From assembly GCA_039583875.1 (NCBI GenBank), contig CM077151.1, positions 28,038,390-28,102,389 of the forward strand: a DNA stretch of 64,000 nt. The letters are read 5' to 3'. The translations under genes and the position numbers were made by a program. Under the pieces are notes generated by a model that searched no databases, was not told the origin of the DNA, and saw nothing but the letters and a program-made list of their open reading frames with translations. This stretch comes from Platanthera guangdongensis (lineage: Eukaryota > Streptophyta > Magnoliopsida > Asparagales > Orchidaceae). Positions within the stretch are counted from its first letter, which is position 1; every line of letters starts with the position of its first letter. Below, piece after piece: positions 1-13,600 of this stretch.

Positions 1-886
1 AGGTGGCGATGACGGTAGCTGCCTTTGGCGATAAGTGGCGGTAACGGATGGTAAAACGGCGGATCCGGCCACAAATGAGTAGATCCGGGCCGGGGGTGAG
101 TAGATCTGATTATTTGGAGCGGATCCGAGCAAAAATGGAAGGTTTGGGTGGAGGGAATATCGGATCGGAGGGTGGTAGCACTAGATCAAAATAGATCTAG
201 GGTTTTCGGAGCGGCGGGAAGTGGATCCACGAAGGGGAAGGGGGAGGAGTGGCCGGCTAGGGCTGGAAAGTCCCTTGGGTGGCCGGTTTTTGGAAGAAAG
301 AGGGGGCGGAGAGGCTGGGGCTGGTAGCAAGGCCGGCGGCCGGTTTTTGGCACCCAGGCGGCGGCAGACAGGGGGAAAAAGGGCTGGTTCCGTCCGGTTT
401 GCTTGGCTGCAGGCTGGCTGCGGTCGGCTGGAGGTTTGGGGGGTTTCCGGCGGTGGAAAAGGGGGGAAAATGATGGAATATGATGGAGGGGGGTAGAGTT
501 TACCTTTGGGGGAAGTTTGGCGGCCTAGGAGTCGTCACCTAGGGTTTCACGGCGTCGGCACCGAGGTGGGATCGCAGGAATCCGGGAAAGCTCTTCTCCA
601 AATTCTACAATGCCTCAAACCAGCCCCTCTACATCCTATTTATAAAAAAAGAGATGCTAGGGCATCCCCCATCAACGGCTATGATTGGCCGGTGGGTTCG
701 CCCATAAAATACATCAAAATAAAACTGAAAAAAATAAAGTAAAATAGTTTTTTGACTCGCAGCGACGTCCCGGACGCAACTGCGGAGTCCGATCGGCGAT
801 CCGATCAAGTCTTCCTGCGCGAATACATGTATGTGGGTCCCGCCTTGTGGCGAACCCCTTCAGGTGCATCCGATGGTTCCCCATCA
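1..886 (-). repeat. Chromovirus-type LTR, reverse-oriented, truncated by window edge
   Basis: The segment is a diverged reverse complement of the LTR of the intact chromovirus at 2555-9939. The block at 180-240 mirrors the BamHI-site and AAAACCCTAGATCTA-like block of that LTR. The block at 520-620 mirrors the region downstream of its TATA box. The right end at 881-886 reads CCATCA, the complement of the LTR start TGATGG. The other end lies left of the window, so it could be a solo LTR or the end of a full element. ORFs inside it (for example 221-496) are not coding. Confidence 0.8.
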
Positions 887-1480
887 TTCACTAACACTAA
901 GCTCACGAAAGCAAAGTAAACTCCTATATCACTTTCACTATTTACCTCTGACAATAGCAGCAGGAAAATAATTACTCACATGAACAGATCAATTCAAACC
1001 AAAGCAAGGAAACACCCTCCCCGCAGACAGTTCACGGAAACACTACTAATCAACAACAAAATGTTTTCATCAACAACTTCTGAACAATCTAACTCAAAAC
1101 AAATCACCTTATGATTTCATCAAGGGGATAACAAATACAAGCAGGCAGTGACAGATTCAGGAAATTAGAAATATGGGTGCATATTTTTTTTAAATACAAT
1201 AGTACATAGCATGTTCCAATTTAATTTTGGGGATGCACATAATTGAGTTTGATCTGCAAATAGCCAAATTTTGATCTGCTTAAAACAAATTACAAAAAAA
1301 TGGGGGTGCCAGTGCCTCTTCGGCCCCTCTGGATCCGCCCCTGCAAGCTAGAAGTTTTGATAAAAAAATGATTCATGTGATATATTTGGAAACCAAAGTA
1401 AACTATTTACTCTTCCACACAAAAGGACAAATTTTATTTTATTTTGAAGGCATTATAATTTGATTGCAATACACAAGCAG
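887..1480. other. Non-coding stretch upstream of the first visible kinase exon
   Basis: AT-rich sequence between the LTR fragment and the first recognisable exon. I see no LRR-coding exon and no clear element ends. It is most likely part of an intron of the receptor-kinase gene, since the visible exons start in the middle of the LRR region. Confidence 0.5.
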
Positions 1481-1624
1481 ATCATTGCCAGGCAATAGCA
1501 TCACTGGCCAAATTCCTGAAGAATTTGGAAACCTTTCAAGTTTGAGAAGCTTAGTCTTGGAAAATAACCGTCTAATTGGAAAAATACCAGATTCTCTTGG
1601 CAAACTTTCTAAGCTTCAAACTCT
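1481..1624 (+). CDS. LRR-RLK exon: two leucine-rich repeats
   Basis: 144 nt, exactly two 72-nt LRR units, preceded by an AG acceptor (ACACAAGCAG) and followed by GTAAGT. It reads [15 protein letters not shown] then [17 protein letters not shown]. The exon begins and ends inside a leucine-type codon (one base in, two bases out), the phase used by LRR exons of this subfamily. Confidence 0.92.
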
Positions 1625-4600
1625 GTAAGTAAATCATCCGTCACATTTTTGCAGTTTTTAGCTATTTGCATCATAATATATTTATATCATTGTAATTAGG
1701 ATTTTAAGCGAGAATAATTTCAGCGGTACCATTCCTGAATCCCTTTCAAGTCTTTCAAACTTAAATGATATGTAAGTTTATTAATAATTTCAAACGTTCA
1801 AAATGTTGATTATGCATGGTCCTGGAGTTTGATCTTCATCTTTTCATTGACACATTTGGTTCTTTTGTGCAGTCGTTTGGCATATAACCATCTCACTGGA
1901 CAGATACCTGATCGGCTATTTCAGGTTGCTAGATACAAGTACGGGCATATACTTCATTTGAAATCTTAACATTACCACATCAATAATTCTAGGAATTTTG
2001 AAATGCATTAATTTTCATGAACATTTGAAATTGATCTGGCTTTTATTATTTGCTAGCTTTACAGGGAACAACCTGAATTGTGGGGGAAACTTCCCTTCAC
2101 TTTGTGCAACCAATACAGCTATTACTGGTAATCCATCAGTTACACACTTACACTTAATTATCCTTTTAAGTTATTAAATTTCCTTCATTCTGAGTGAAAG
2201 AAAAATGTAGTACTATTTTCTGGTGTTACGGCTATGCATTATGGGAACATCAATTTGTATATCCTTATTGTGAGTTGGAACAGGAGGATCTAACAGCTCA
2301 AAGATTATAATTATTCTTGGAAGCATTGGAGGAGCAATAGTACTCATTTTAGCAGCCACTATCTTTGTACATTGCAAAAGGAAGAGAGAATGTTTTAAAC
2401 AGGAAGCCTTTGTTGATGTTACAGGTAAAAATTTCTACGTATTATGAGGCACATTGTTTTTTGTTTTTACTTCCTGATTTATGTTGTTGATGTACCCTCA
2501 TTTCAGGAAATATTTCTCAAGTTGAATGTTTCTGTTAAATTTGAAGAAGAATCTTGATGGGGGACCATCGGCCCGTAACAAGGCGGGGCCCACTTTCGTA
2601 TATTCTCGCCGGAAGACTTGAGCGGAGGGACGATCCGACCCCGCGGATGCGTCCGGATGCGTGCCGCGAATCTTTTTGATATATAACTTTGTTATTTTTA
2701 CTTTCATTTGCTTATGTTTGGCACGAGGACTCGTCGGCCAATCATAGCCGTCGAATCCGGGTTGCCCTAATGTTAGAATATTATAAATAGGAGTGTTAGA
2801 GGCTTGGAGAGACTCATTGCTGGTTTTGGAGAAGAGATTCCCGGACCTCCGCGATCACGCCACGGTGCCGACGCCGTGGAGCCCTAGGTGTTGACTCCTA
2901 GCGGTGGAACTTCATCCCCAAGGTACTACCCATCCATAACCTTCTTTTTCCCCCTCCGAAACCCTCATCCGCAACCCCTATAGCCCCCAAATCCCAACCC
3001 TACCGCTGTCCAGAAACCCAGGAATTACTGTTCACCCGTACTGTTCACCGCCGGAACTGTTCATGCGCACTGTTCATCCGCTGGTACTGTTCATCCCGCC
3101 GTTACTGTTCACCCGCCCCCTCGTTTCTTCTCCCCTTCGTGGATCCACTTCCAACCGCCCCGAAAACCCTAGATCTACTTTGATCTAGCGCTACCCTTCA
3201 CCGATCTACCCTCCACTTACATATTTCCCCTCCGTAACCCGGATCCGTCATAATATTACCGGATCTACCCGTTTCCAACCCTCCGCACCCATCTTCCACC
3301 GTGGACAACCACCGTTTCGATTCACCAACCCGGATCTAGTCCCGAAACCGCCGAATCTCTCCCGCCTCGGACATCCCTTATGTTTGTGAGTTGTTTGTTG
3401 TATGGATTTCTAGTTCTCAGTTTTGATTATTGTTTGAGATAGTTTGTGCTTGCATAAAATATTTTGTTGTGGAATTTTGCCCGTGAAAGTGTTGATTGCA
3501 GGAAGGAACTATTCGCAGCGCGCTTAATTTGGCCCTCCGCTTGGAGGAAAGCCTTGCTTAATTGCCCTAAAAGAATCATTGTTGCCTAATTTAATTATGT
3601 GTGGTTGTGAATCATTGTTTGAAATAATTGCCTAACGGGTTTTGTGCATCTCATCATAGCATCCACGTGTCCACTCACTAGAGTCAACCTAGGTTGCATA
3701 ATAGATAGCCTACCCTACATCAATTGGTATCAAAGCGAGGTTAGGCCACTTGCATGCTCCGTAGTGGTAGGACATTTAGGACTAGCATGGCTGAACCACA
3801 AGTAACCGACGACCGTGCGGGAAGCTCAAATTCGGGCACCGCGTTTGCTGAGTTCCAGCGCCTTATCTTAGATCGTTTTGACGCATTAGGCGCCCAGTTT
3901 AACGACGTGCGACAGGACCTTGCCGAGGTAAACATACGACTGGACCACTTAGAGAACACTAGGGACACGCCTACACATCGTGACGATCCTTTGGAGGACG
4001 ACCTTGATGTTTCACCACGTCCCGACCAACACCCAAGAGTGGGCCAACCACCAGTGGACCGCCGTCGCCGTGACATTCCCTACCGGGCCCCAGCCCCACC
4101 GGCAAGGCGAAACCCTGAGCCAGCACGTGATAGGCACGCGCCGCCACGTGAGGATTATCGTGTGCCCCGTCAGCCGCAACCGGACCTTAGGGACCGGGTG
4201 CCTCTACCTGGTCGCCGCGACCAGCACCGGGAGGAGTATTACCCGCCAGATCGACGAAGGTTTGACTACGACCACGATGATTATCCAGGGGACTACCCCG
4301 ACCCCCGGAGAGGTGACCATGCCTTCGACATCACCCGTCGGATTCGCCTCGACGCCCCATCGTTCGACGGCCGCTTGGATCCGAAGGCCTTTAGTGATTG
4401 GATCCTAGACATGGATCACTATTTTGACTGGTACGACATGAGAGATGAGCGTTGTGTCCGTTTCGCGAAGATGAAGTTGGTTGGGCAAGCCAAAGTATTT
4501 TGGATTAGCGTGGAGAGAGCTGTCGAGAGGGAAGGCTATTATCCCATCTCCCGATGGGATGAGATGAAGGAGAGACTGAAAGATAAATATCTCCCCGCCT

Positions 4601-7600
4601 CATACCGTGATCAGTTGCTGGATCAGCTGCAGAACCTACGTCAGGGAACGCTCTCGGTAGCGGAGTACATGGCTCGATTCGATGAGTTGGTCGTTAGGAG
4701 TGATATTTCAGAAGAGCCCATTGCCACTGCATCGCGATTTAAGGCTGGCCTTCGCTCAGAGCTCCGGAGAGAGTTAATCCCCCATCGCCTCGAGACGGTT
4801 GATCAGATATTCCAGCTCGCCTTAGAGTACGAGCAGTATCTCCGTACGTCAAGTACGAGGCAGTTCCCCTCGCGCACTGATTCCTCGACATTCAAGAGGC
4901 CCACACCTTTCCAGACCACCACGACCACCCCACCCCCACGGATCACCACTGACATGAAGGGCAAGGCCATCGCCACGGAGGGTCAGAGGCCCGGGGGTAT
5001 CCAGTGCTTTAGGTGCGCCGGCAGAGGACATGTGGCGGCACATTGCCCCACACGAAATCTGCTAGTCGAGGGAGAGGAAGAGCTAGGCCTAGAAGGGTCC
5101 GAGGATGTTACCGAGGAGGTCGAAGCTACGATCGAGGAGGGATGGGAGAGTGAGGCTGAGAGATCCCTAGAGATGGGAGTAGTTCGGCGTCTCCTACATA
5201 CCCCCCGTACGGACGAGGATTGGCGCCGTACCACTATCTTCTACACGTATTTTCCTAGTGCAGGCGGACCCTGCAAACTAGCCATTGATAGTGGGAGTTG
5301 TGTCAATATTGTGGCCCAGAAAGGTTTAGAGCGTATGCAAGTGAAGGCGGAGCCCCACCCCCACCCGTATCGAGTCATTTGGGTCGACAAGACCGCCATC
5401 CAGGTGACGCAACGGTGCCTCATTCCTATTCGGCTTGCTACATTTGAGGATAACGTGTGGTGTGACGTCATTCCTATGGACGTTGCCCACGTGTTATTGG
5501 GTCGACCTTGGTTATACGACCGTGATGTCACGAGCTACGGTCGGTCGAATACTTACACATTCTTCGATAAAGGCAAGAAGATCACGTTGTCCCCAACCCG
5601 ACCCAAGGAGAAATCTAAGGGCCCGATTGAGCCCCCCCCGAGCACCATATCGTCGCGACCGCTACATCTCCTGCGGTGTAGTGAGTTCTTGCGGGAGAGC
5701 AGGGATGCCGGGATATTTTACATTGTTGTCGCTACTATGGCTTCTGAGAGTCCGATAGTGACCCCGCATCTTCTCCCTGAGATCCAGACCCTACTTGACG
5801 AGTTCACCGACATCTTGCCGGAGGAGTTACCTGATGAACTCCCACCTTTGCGAGATATCCAGCACGCTATCGACCTAGTCCCGGGAGCTTCTCTCCCAAA
5901 TCTACCGCACTATCGTATGAATCCGGATGAGCACACCGAGCTCAAGCGGCAGGTTGACGAGCTTCTTCGGAAGCAGTTCATTCGGGAGAGCCTGAGTCCC
6001 TGTGCCGTTCCCGCCCTTCTTACTCCTAAGAAGGATGGTAGCTGGCGCATGTGCATCGATAGTCGTGCCATCAATAAGATTACGGTGAAGTATCGGTTCC
6101 CTATCCCTCGTCTGGATGACCTATTAGATACTATGTCTGGTGCCCAACTCTTTTCCAAGATCGATCTGCGGAGTGGGTACCACCAGATCCGAGTACGGGA
6201 GGGCGATGAGTGGAAGACGGCCTTTAAGACTAAGGATGGCCTGTATGAGTGGTTGGTCATGCCGTTTGGGCTGTCCAACGCCCCGAGCACGTTCATGAGG
6301 TTTATGACACAGATCTTACGGCCTTACATGGGCAAATTCCTCGTTGTATATTTTGATGATATTCTGATCTACAGTCAGACCCATGGTGACCACCTAGCGC
6401 ACTTGAGGCTACTTTTTGAGACCCTCCGTCAGGAGAAACTTTTTGTGAATCTAAAGAAGTGCTCGTTCTACGCCGAGTCGGTACAGTTCTTGGGGTTTAT
6501 CGTGTCATCCACAGGAGTGTCAGTCGACCCTGAGAAGGTTAAGTCCATCCGTGAGTGGCCACTGCCCACGACCCTTCACGAGGCTCGCAACTTTCATGGG
6601 CTAGCTACCTTCTATAGGCGATTTGTTCGTGGCTTTAGCTCAATTATGGCCCCGTTCACTAGCTGTTTGAAGAAAGGCGAATTTCAGTGGACCCCTGCAG
6701 CCACTCGAGCGTTTGAAGAGATTAAGGAGAAATTGACCACAGCACCCGTCTTACGACTCCCTGACTTTGGTAAGGCTTTTGAGGTTGCGTGTGATGCTTC
6801 TGGAATTGGGATCGGCGGTGTGTTGAGCCAGGAGGGACACCCGGTCTCCTACTTCAGCGAAAAGTTAAATGAGGCCAAGCAGAAGTATTCCAATTACGAT
6901 AGAGAGTTCTATGCGATCGTTCAGTCCTTGCGATACTGGAGACACTACCTCCTTCCCCGGGAGTTCGTTCTCTACTCTGACCACCAGGCGCTCCGATACT
7001 TAGACTCACAGAAGAAGTTGGGACATAAGCATGCGAAGTGGGTTGAGTACCTTCAGGATTTCCACTATGTTCTCAAACATCGCGCCGGTGTTGAGAACAA
7101 GCCCGCTGATGCGTTGAGTCGGCGGGTCACCCTCTTGCAGACCCTGAGAGCCCATGTGTACGGACTTGAGCAGATCATTCTTGACTATCCTGGATGTCCT
7201 GACTTCGGCGAGATATACGCAGCCTTATCCCGAGACCCACCCGAACCTGTCGATGGCTTCCAGATTTGGGAAGGTTACCTTTACCGGGGTTCCCACATGT
7301 GCATCCCAAGCACTTCATACCGGGACTATCTGATTTGGGAGCTTCATGCGGGCGGAGCCGCCGGGCATTTTGGCAGGGATAAGTCCATAGCTATCGTAGA
7401 GGATAGATTTTATTGGCCAGGTCTAAAGAGGGACGTGGCTAAAGTTGTTCGACATTGCCGCATGTGTCAGACGGCGAAGGGAACTAAACAAAACACGGGA
7501 CTATATACGCCCTTGCCGGTCCCACTTAGACCCTGGGAGGATATTAGTATGGACTTCGTACTCGGACTGCCACGCACGGTTCGAAAGCACGACTCCATTT

Positions 7601-10600
7601 TTGTCGTAGTTGACCGTTTCTCCAAGATGGCGCACTTCATCGCTTGCTCTAGGACCGCCGACGCATCACGTGTTGCTTCCATTTTTATTCGGGATGTCTT
7701 TAGACTACATGGCCTACCAAAATCCATAGTCTCCGACAGAGATGTTAGATTCGTGAGCTACTTTTGGAAGACCCTCTGGTACAAAACGGGTACTACCTTG
7801 AAGTTTTCATCTGCCTATCACCCCCAGACGGACGGACAGACTGAGGTGGTGAACCGTAGTCTAGGGAACTTGCTTAGGTGTCTCGTTGGCGAACATGTGG
7901 CTAGTTGGGACTCTGTCCTTCCTGTCGCGGAGTTCGCCTACAATAGTTCGGTCAATAGGTCAACCGGGTTGAGCCCATTTCACGTAGTATTAGGGTATGA
8001 GCCCAAGAAGCCCATTGACCTCCTTCCTTACCCATTAGAGGCCCGTCCTAGCGAGTCCGCCGAGTCTTTTGCACGTCACTTGCATGAGTTACATGAGTCA
8101 GTCCGTCGGCAAATTATTTCAAGTAATGACAGCTATAAAACCCATGCAGATTTAAGCAGGCGAGAACAGGTTTTCCACGAAGGTGAGCAAGTAATGGTCC
8201 GAATCCGGGCGGAAAGGCTCCCACCAGGGCCTGCCAAAAAATTAAGCGCTAAGCGAATCGGTCCCTACTCGATCATTAGGCGGATCGGGACAAATGCCTA
8301 CGAACTTAATATCCCCGCAAGTATGGGCATCCATCCGGTATTCAATATTGAGGACTTGACTCCGTATTATGAACCTCGTGAATATTCAGACCCGAGTCGG
8401 AATGATCACCACCCTTCCACCCCGCCACCAGCGACAGCTTCGGCCCACTCGCCTCCACCTCTGACCTTGTCTCCTCCTACCCGCACCCTTGGGAGTCCAT
8501 CATCTATGGTGACACCGCATGCACCGCTGATCGTACCGGGATCCATTTCACGAGCGCAGTCTACTGAGAGTATTACAGATATCATCACCCATGAGTACGT
8601 CCCTTCCACCACGGGACTGTCATGCCGCTACTTGGTTCGTTGGCGAGGCCGCTCGGCCTCTGATGACACATGGATTCTACCTACAGAGTTGGACCGACTC
8701 GCCCCTGGGCTTCGACGACAGTATGATTCTCTCCATTCATCGGAGATGAATTCTTTTCAGTCGGGGGGAGTTGATGGGGGACCATCGGCCCGTAACAAGG
8801 CGGGACCCACTTTCGTATATTCTCGCCAGAAGACTTGAGCGGAGGGACGATCCGACCCCGCGGATGCGTCCGGATGCGTGCCGCGAATCTTTTTGATATA
8901 TAACTTTGTTATTTTTACTTTCATTTGCTTATGTTTGGCACGAGGACTCGTCGGCCAATCATAGCCGTCGAATCCGGGTTGCCCTAATGTTAGAATATTA
9001 TAAATAGGAGTGTTAGAGGCTTGGAGAGACTCATTGCTGGTTTTGGAGAAGAGATTCCCGGACCTCCGCGATCACGCCACGGTGCCGACGCCGTGGAGCC
9101 CTAGGTGTTGACTCCTAGCGGTGGAACTTCATCCCCAAGGTACTACCCATCCATAACCTTCTTTTTCCCCCTCCGAAACCCTCATCCGCAACCCCTATAG
9201 CCCCCAAATCCCAACCCTACCGCTGTCCAGAAACCCAGGAATTACTGTTCACCCGTACTGTTCACCGTCGGAACTGTTCATGCGCACTGTTCATCCGCTG
9301 GTACTGTTCATCCCGCCGTTACTGTTCACCCGCCCCCTCGTTTCTTCTCCCCTTCGTGGATCCACTTCCAACCGCCCCGAAAACCCTAGATCTACTTTGA
9401 TCTAGCGCTACCCTTCACCGATCTACCCTCCACTTACATATTTCCCCTCCGTAACCCGGATCCGTCATAATATTACCGGATCTACCCGTTTCCAACCCTC
9501 CGCACCCATCTTCCACCGTGGACAACCACCGTTTCGATTCACCAACCCGGATCTAGTCCCGAAACCGCCGGATCTCTCCCGCCTCGGACATCCCTTATGT
9601 TTGTGAGTTGTTTGTTGTATGGATTTCTAGTTCTCAGTTTTGATTATTGTTTGAGATAGTTTGTGCTTGCATAAAATATTTTGTTGTGGAATTTTGCCCG
9701 TGAAAGTGTTGATTGCAGGAAGGAACTATTCGCAGCGCGCTTAATTTGGCCCTCCGCTTGGAGGAAAGCCTTGCTTAATTGCCCTAAAAGAATCATTGTT
9801 GCCTAATTTAATTATGTGTGGTTGTGAATCATTGTTTGAAATAATTGCCTAACGGGTTTTGTGCATCTCATCATAGCATCCACGTGTCCACTCACTAGAG
9901 TCAACCTAGGTTGCATAATAGATAGCCTACCCTACATCAAATCTTTCAAATGCTTTGTAAATACGTTGACTATTGTTTCTTATATTTGCCATTAACTTGA
10001 ATTACTGCACTTCCTGATTTAAGTTCTCATACAAATTTCACTGAAATGCATGTGTAGAGTTACCTTCCCATAATCTTCCTAAAAGCATATCTTGTTCAAA
10101 GTTGTATTTCTCCAACTTTGCTACCAGGTGAAGATGACCGGATTGCATTTGGGCAACTGAAGAGATTTGCATGGCGTGAATTGGAAATTGCAACTGACAA
10201 CTTCAGTGAGAAAAACGTACTTGGGCAGGGTGGCTTCGGCAAAGTATATAAAGGAGTACTTCAAGATAATAAAAGAATTGCAGTAAAAAGGCTTATTGAT
10301 TATGAAAGTCCTGGCGGGGAAGCTGCCTTTCTACGTGAAGTGGAGTTGATAAGTATAGCTGTCCATAGAAACCTTTTAAGGTTGATTGGGTTTTGCACTA
10401 CACCAACAGAAAGGCTTTTAGTATACCCTTTCATGCAAAACTTGAGTGTTGCTTATCGCCTAAGAGGTACATACTTTTTTATTTTCTCAAGTTTTGAGAG
10501 GTTATTATGAGATAATTACGCGTCTTGATGTTCGTCAATTTAACATCATTCCTTGCAAGAGCCTTATGTTACATATAGACGTTGGCTTTTACTCATACTC

Positions 10601-13600
10601 TCTTTTTATGTTTTCATGCAAATTATCTCTAATTTAATAATAATCCCATTAAAGGTTCTCTACCACAAGGACCAACAAACATTATACATTAAATGTAGGT
10701 TTTCTAAATAAAACATGGCTTTTAAGAATATTTTAGAGGACCTGTTGTGATCTCATTCTTTGTTTTTTGTTTGCATGACAATTTTAATTGTTATTTTTGT
10801 TTATCGATAAATTGCAATCAAAAGTTTGAGGACTTCTATCGAAGACCCATTCTAATCTATCTGTTATCTGTTATTTTGTATGTCATTTAATTAGAAATCG
10901 GGTAAGTCAATAGATGAGTCATGTCTTTTATTTTTTTGATCAGGTATTCTCTATTGGGTCTGAGTTCGGGGAACTAATCTCAAAGTATCATGTATTTGAT
11001 ACGAGCCTTCCAATTTGGAGCGGATGTTTCTTCTCGAGAGGAAGAAATCTCGGAGAGGAACGTCACGATCCTTCTCCTCGACCTAGCCTTCCCAATGGAG
11101 GAAGATACAATGGGAGCTGGGCTCGATCGAGAGAGGAGCCTTCTCAACCCTAGCACTTATCCAAGAGGAAGAAGGAAAAAGGAGGAGATTTAAGAGAGAG
11201 AGAATTAGGGTTTAATATTTCCTAACCATCAAGATCACTCTCCCCACCTATATATAGTGTGAGGAAAGGGTATAACAAAAACTACCAATTATGCCCCTTA
11301 CCGGGCTATATAATGCTTGAGAAATAAAGCGTGCAAAAATAAGAAGAGAATAGCAGTGCACGACAAATAAAGATACAATGTACTAGATAATACACGTCAT
11401 CCCGGACATGCGTCCTCACCCCATGCGTGGGCCCATAACATCTCCCCACCTCGGATCAATCTTGCTCTCAAGATTGAAGTACGGGCTTCAAACGAGCCCA
11501 CATTCTCGTCCTCGTCATCTGGGGGTCATCCACTTCGAGCCAAAAAAGACTTGCACCTGTGTCTGACCGAATATGGTTCATCACAGGTGAAACAAAGGCT
11601 ATGTGCATGACGTTCTTCTGTCTCTGCCCGTGATAGTCACTTGATGGCAGAGGTGGAACTGGATTCCATACCACTAAGTGGGGTGGACAAACTGCTCGAA
11701 TGAGGAGTGTGTGCGTCCTCATGCCGGCTGTCCCCTTACCCACCGTAGTGGCCGCCAGATGGGGTTTCCATGAGGAGACCCTTCTCACAAATGTGTGCAA
11801 AGCTTATGTCTGTGCTAAGGTCCTGCCGGGCTTGAAATTCAACATCGAGGCGCAGTCGATCATGCAGGCTGGTAGTGAAGTTAAACATCTAGTGCTATGG
11901 CAAGATAGAACAAACACATGCAAGTAACATCTGAAAGCTCTCTAAGACCATCCGCGGACCCAGATTGCTTGAGATTGATGACCTCGCCTAATGTATTGCG
12001 GCAGAGAGGCAGCCCAAAACGCAAATTGCAGACATGCTTGAAGGTGGACCAAGACAAAGTAGGGGTATCTCAAGTAAATTGGTCATATCATAGGTGTGCC
12101 GAAACCAAGAGGTGGATGGACGCCAACCTGATCCAATCTTTCAATGGTGTCAGCTGGTTGGCGAAAAAGTCCTCACAACCTGTAAGCCATGCCAGGAGAT
12201 CACACTTTCCATCAAAGATGGGAAAATCCAACTTCACATAATACGAGACACTGCCTCCTGTGGATCGAGGTGCATTGAACTTGTAAGGCACGATTGATGT
12301 GCCTATATTAGAACTCGTCGCAAGATGGGGGGATGGATGCGAGGCTACCAGTAGGGGAAGCCCCTCTAAACGGTTTGTCGAAGTCTTGATCGATGCCTAT
12401 TGTTGGACCTGAATAGCCATTAGTTGTTGCATGGTCTCCATGATGTGCGGGAGGGTAAGATCACCCTCTTCCATGATCACAGGAGGTACATGGGGGGCGT
12501 CAGGAGGTGGGAGAAGCGGGGGGAGGGGTGCAGCGGGTTGGAATCTTAGATGTTGCTGACTTGATGCTCGGTTGGGCGTGAAATCAATGTTTTAAATATC
12601 GGATGTCGGCGAGATATCAGATTGGGTTTTTAAATTTCAGAAGTCGGAGTCATGTCGGGAATATTTTAAAATATCGGATTTTCATGTCTTATAAACATTT
12701 TTTTTATTTGTATGTATAATAACTATAATTATATGATATAAAAATAGAAAAATAATATAACAAATAGATAAGAAACAAGTCATTTATATTACAAAATGAA
12801 ATCGAATTGTATCTGACATAAAATATTATTAACAAATATAAAATAATACATTGTAAAATATATTTAATAACATACAATAAATTTGTTTTGATAAAAATAA
12901 TTTTTAAAAGTTAAAAATCCTTGATTGATAATAATTTTTTCAAAATTATAAATTTATATTAAAAATATGCAAACAGTCAACTAATAAATGTATTAAATAT
13001 TTTCATATTTTTTATAATATGAAATAAAAAAAATGTGAAATAATTATACAAAATTGGTTGCAAGAATAAAACTTTTAAAAATCGGAAAAATAAATATAAT
13101 TGATTTAAACATACATAATATAGCATTCATAAGAGATTTAAACATATGATGCTAGACTGCTAATATAACATAAAATAAAATAGCAGACGATATATTTAAA
13201 AGTCGCGTCAGCTGATATATAAAAAAAAAGCGGACATATCGGCTTATATTTTACAAGCGGCCAATCTATTTTTTTAGAAAAACATATCGTTTTGCCCTAA
13301 AAAATGACATACCGGGAGACATGTCGGAGGACATTTAAAACAATACGTGAAATAAGCAGAGCAACGACGTGTGAGGGCTGAGAGGCTCGTCATATGTAGT
13401 GAGAGCTGTTCAGCGGGCTGGAGAAAGTGAAACAATTGCTAGAGTCAATGTGGGAAGAGTCGAGCTGGTCGATCAAATGATTGCGACGCTATCGGGTCGA
13501 GAAGGAGAGCTCACGACGTGCTGGAGTCGTCGATGCATGCACGCTTAGTTTCGGCAGAGGGTCGATCGAACGATCGTAGGGCCTCCATCGGGATGGGAAC

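Larger units (their letters stand above)
2555..9939 (+). mobile_element. Intact Ty3/gypsy chromovirus (CRM/Galadriel-like) in a kinase intron
   Basis: Complete LTR retrotransposon of 7385 bp with 1168-bp LTRs at both ends (TGATGG...TACATCA), a primer-binding site, one uninterrupted gag-pol ORF and a polypurine tract. The target duplication AATCT is perfect at 2550-2554 and 9940-9944. The two LTRs have the same length and differ at four sites, all transitions, so insertion is recent. It lies in the same orientation as the host kinase gene, so its own LTR signals could affect the host transcript. Family assignment to CRM or Galadriel is by reading of reverse transcriptase and chromodomain only. 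Confidence 0.96.

Noticed and set aside
4849..5531. Minus-strand ORFs within the chromovirus gag-pol
   Set aside because: Shadows of the real gag-pol frame without conserved motifs.
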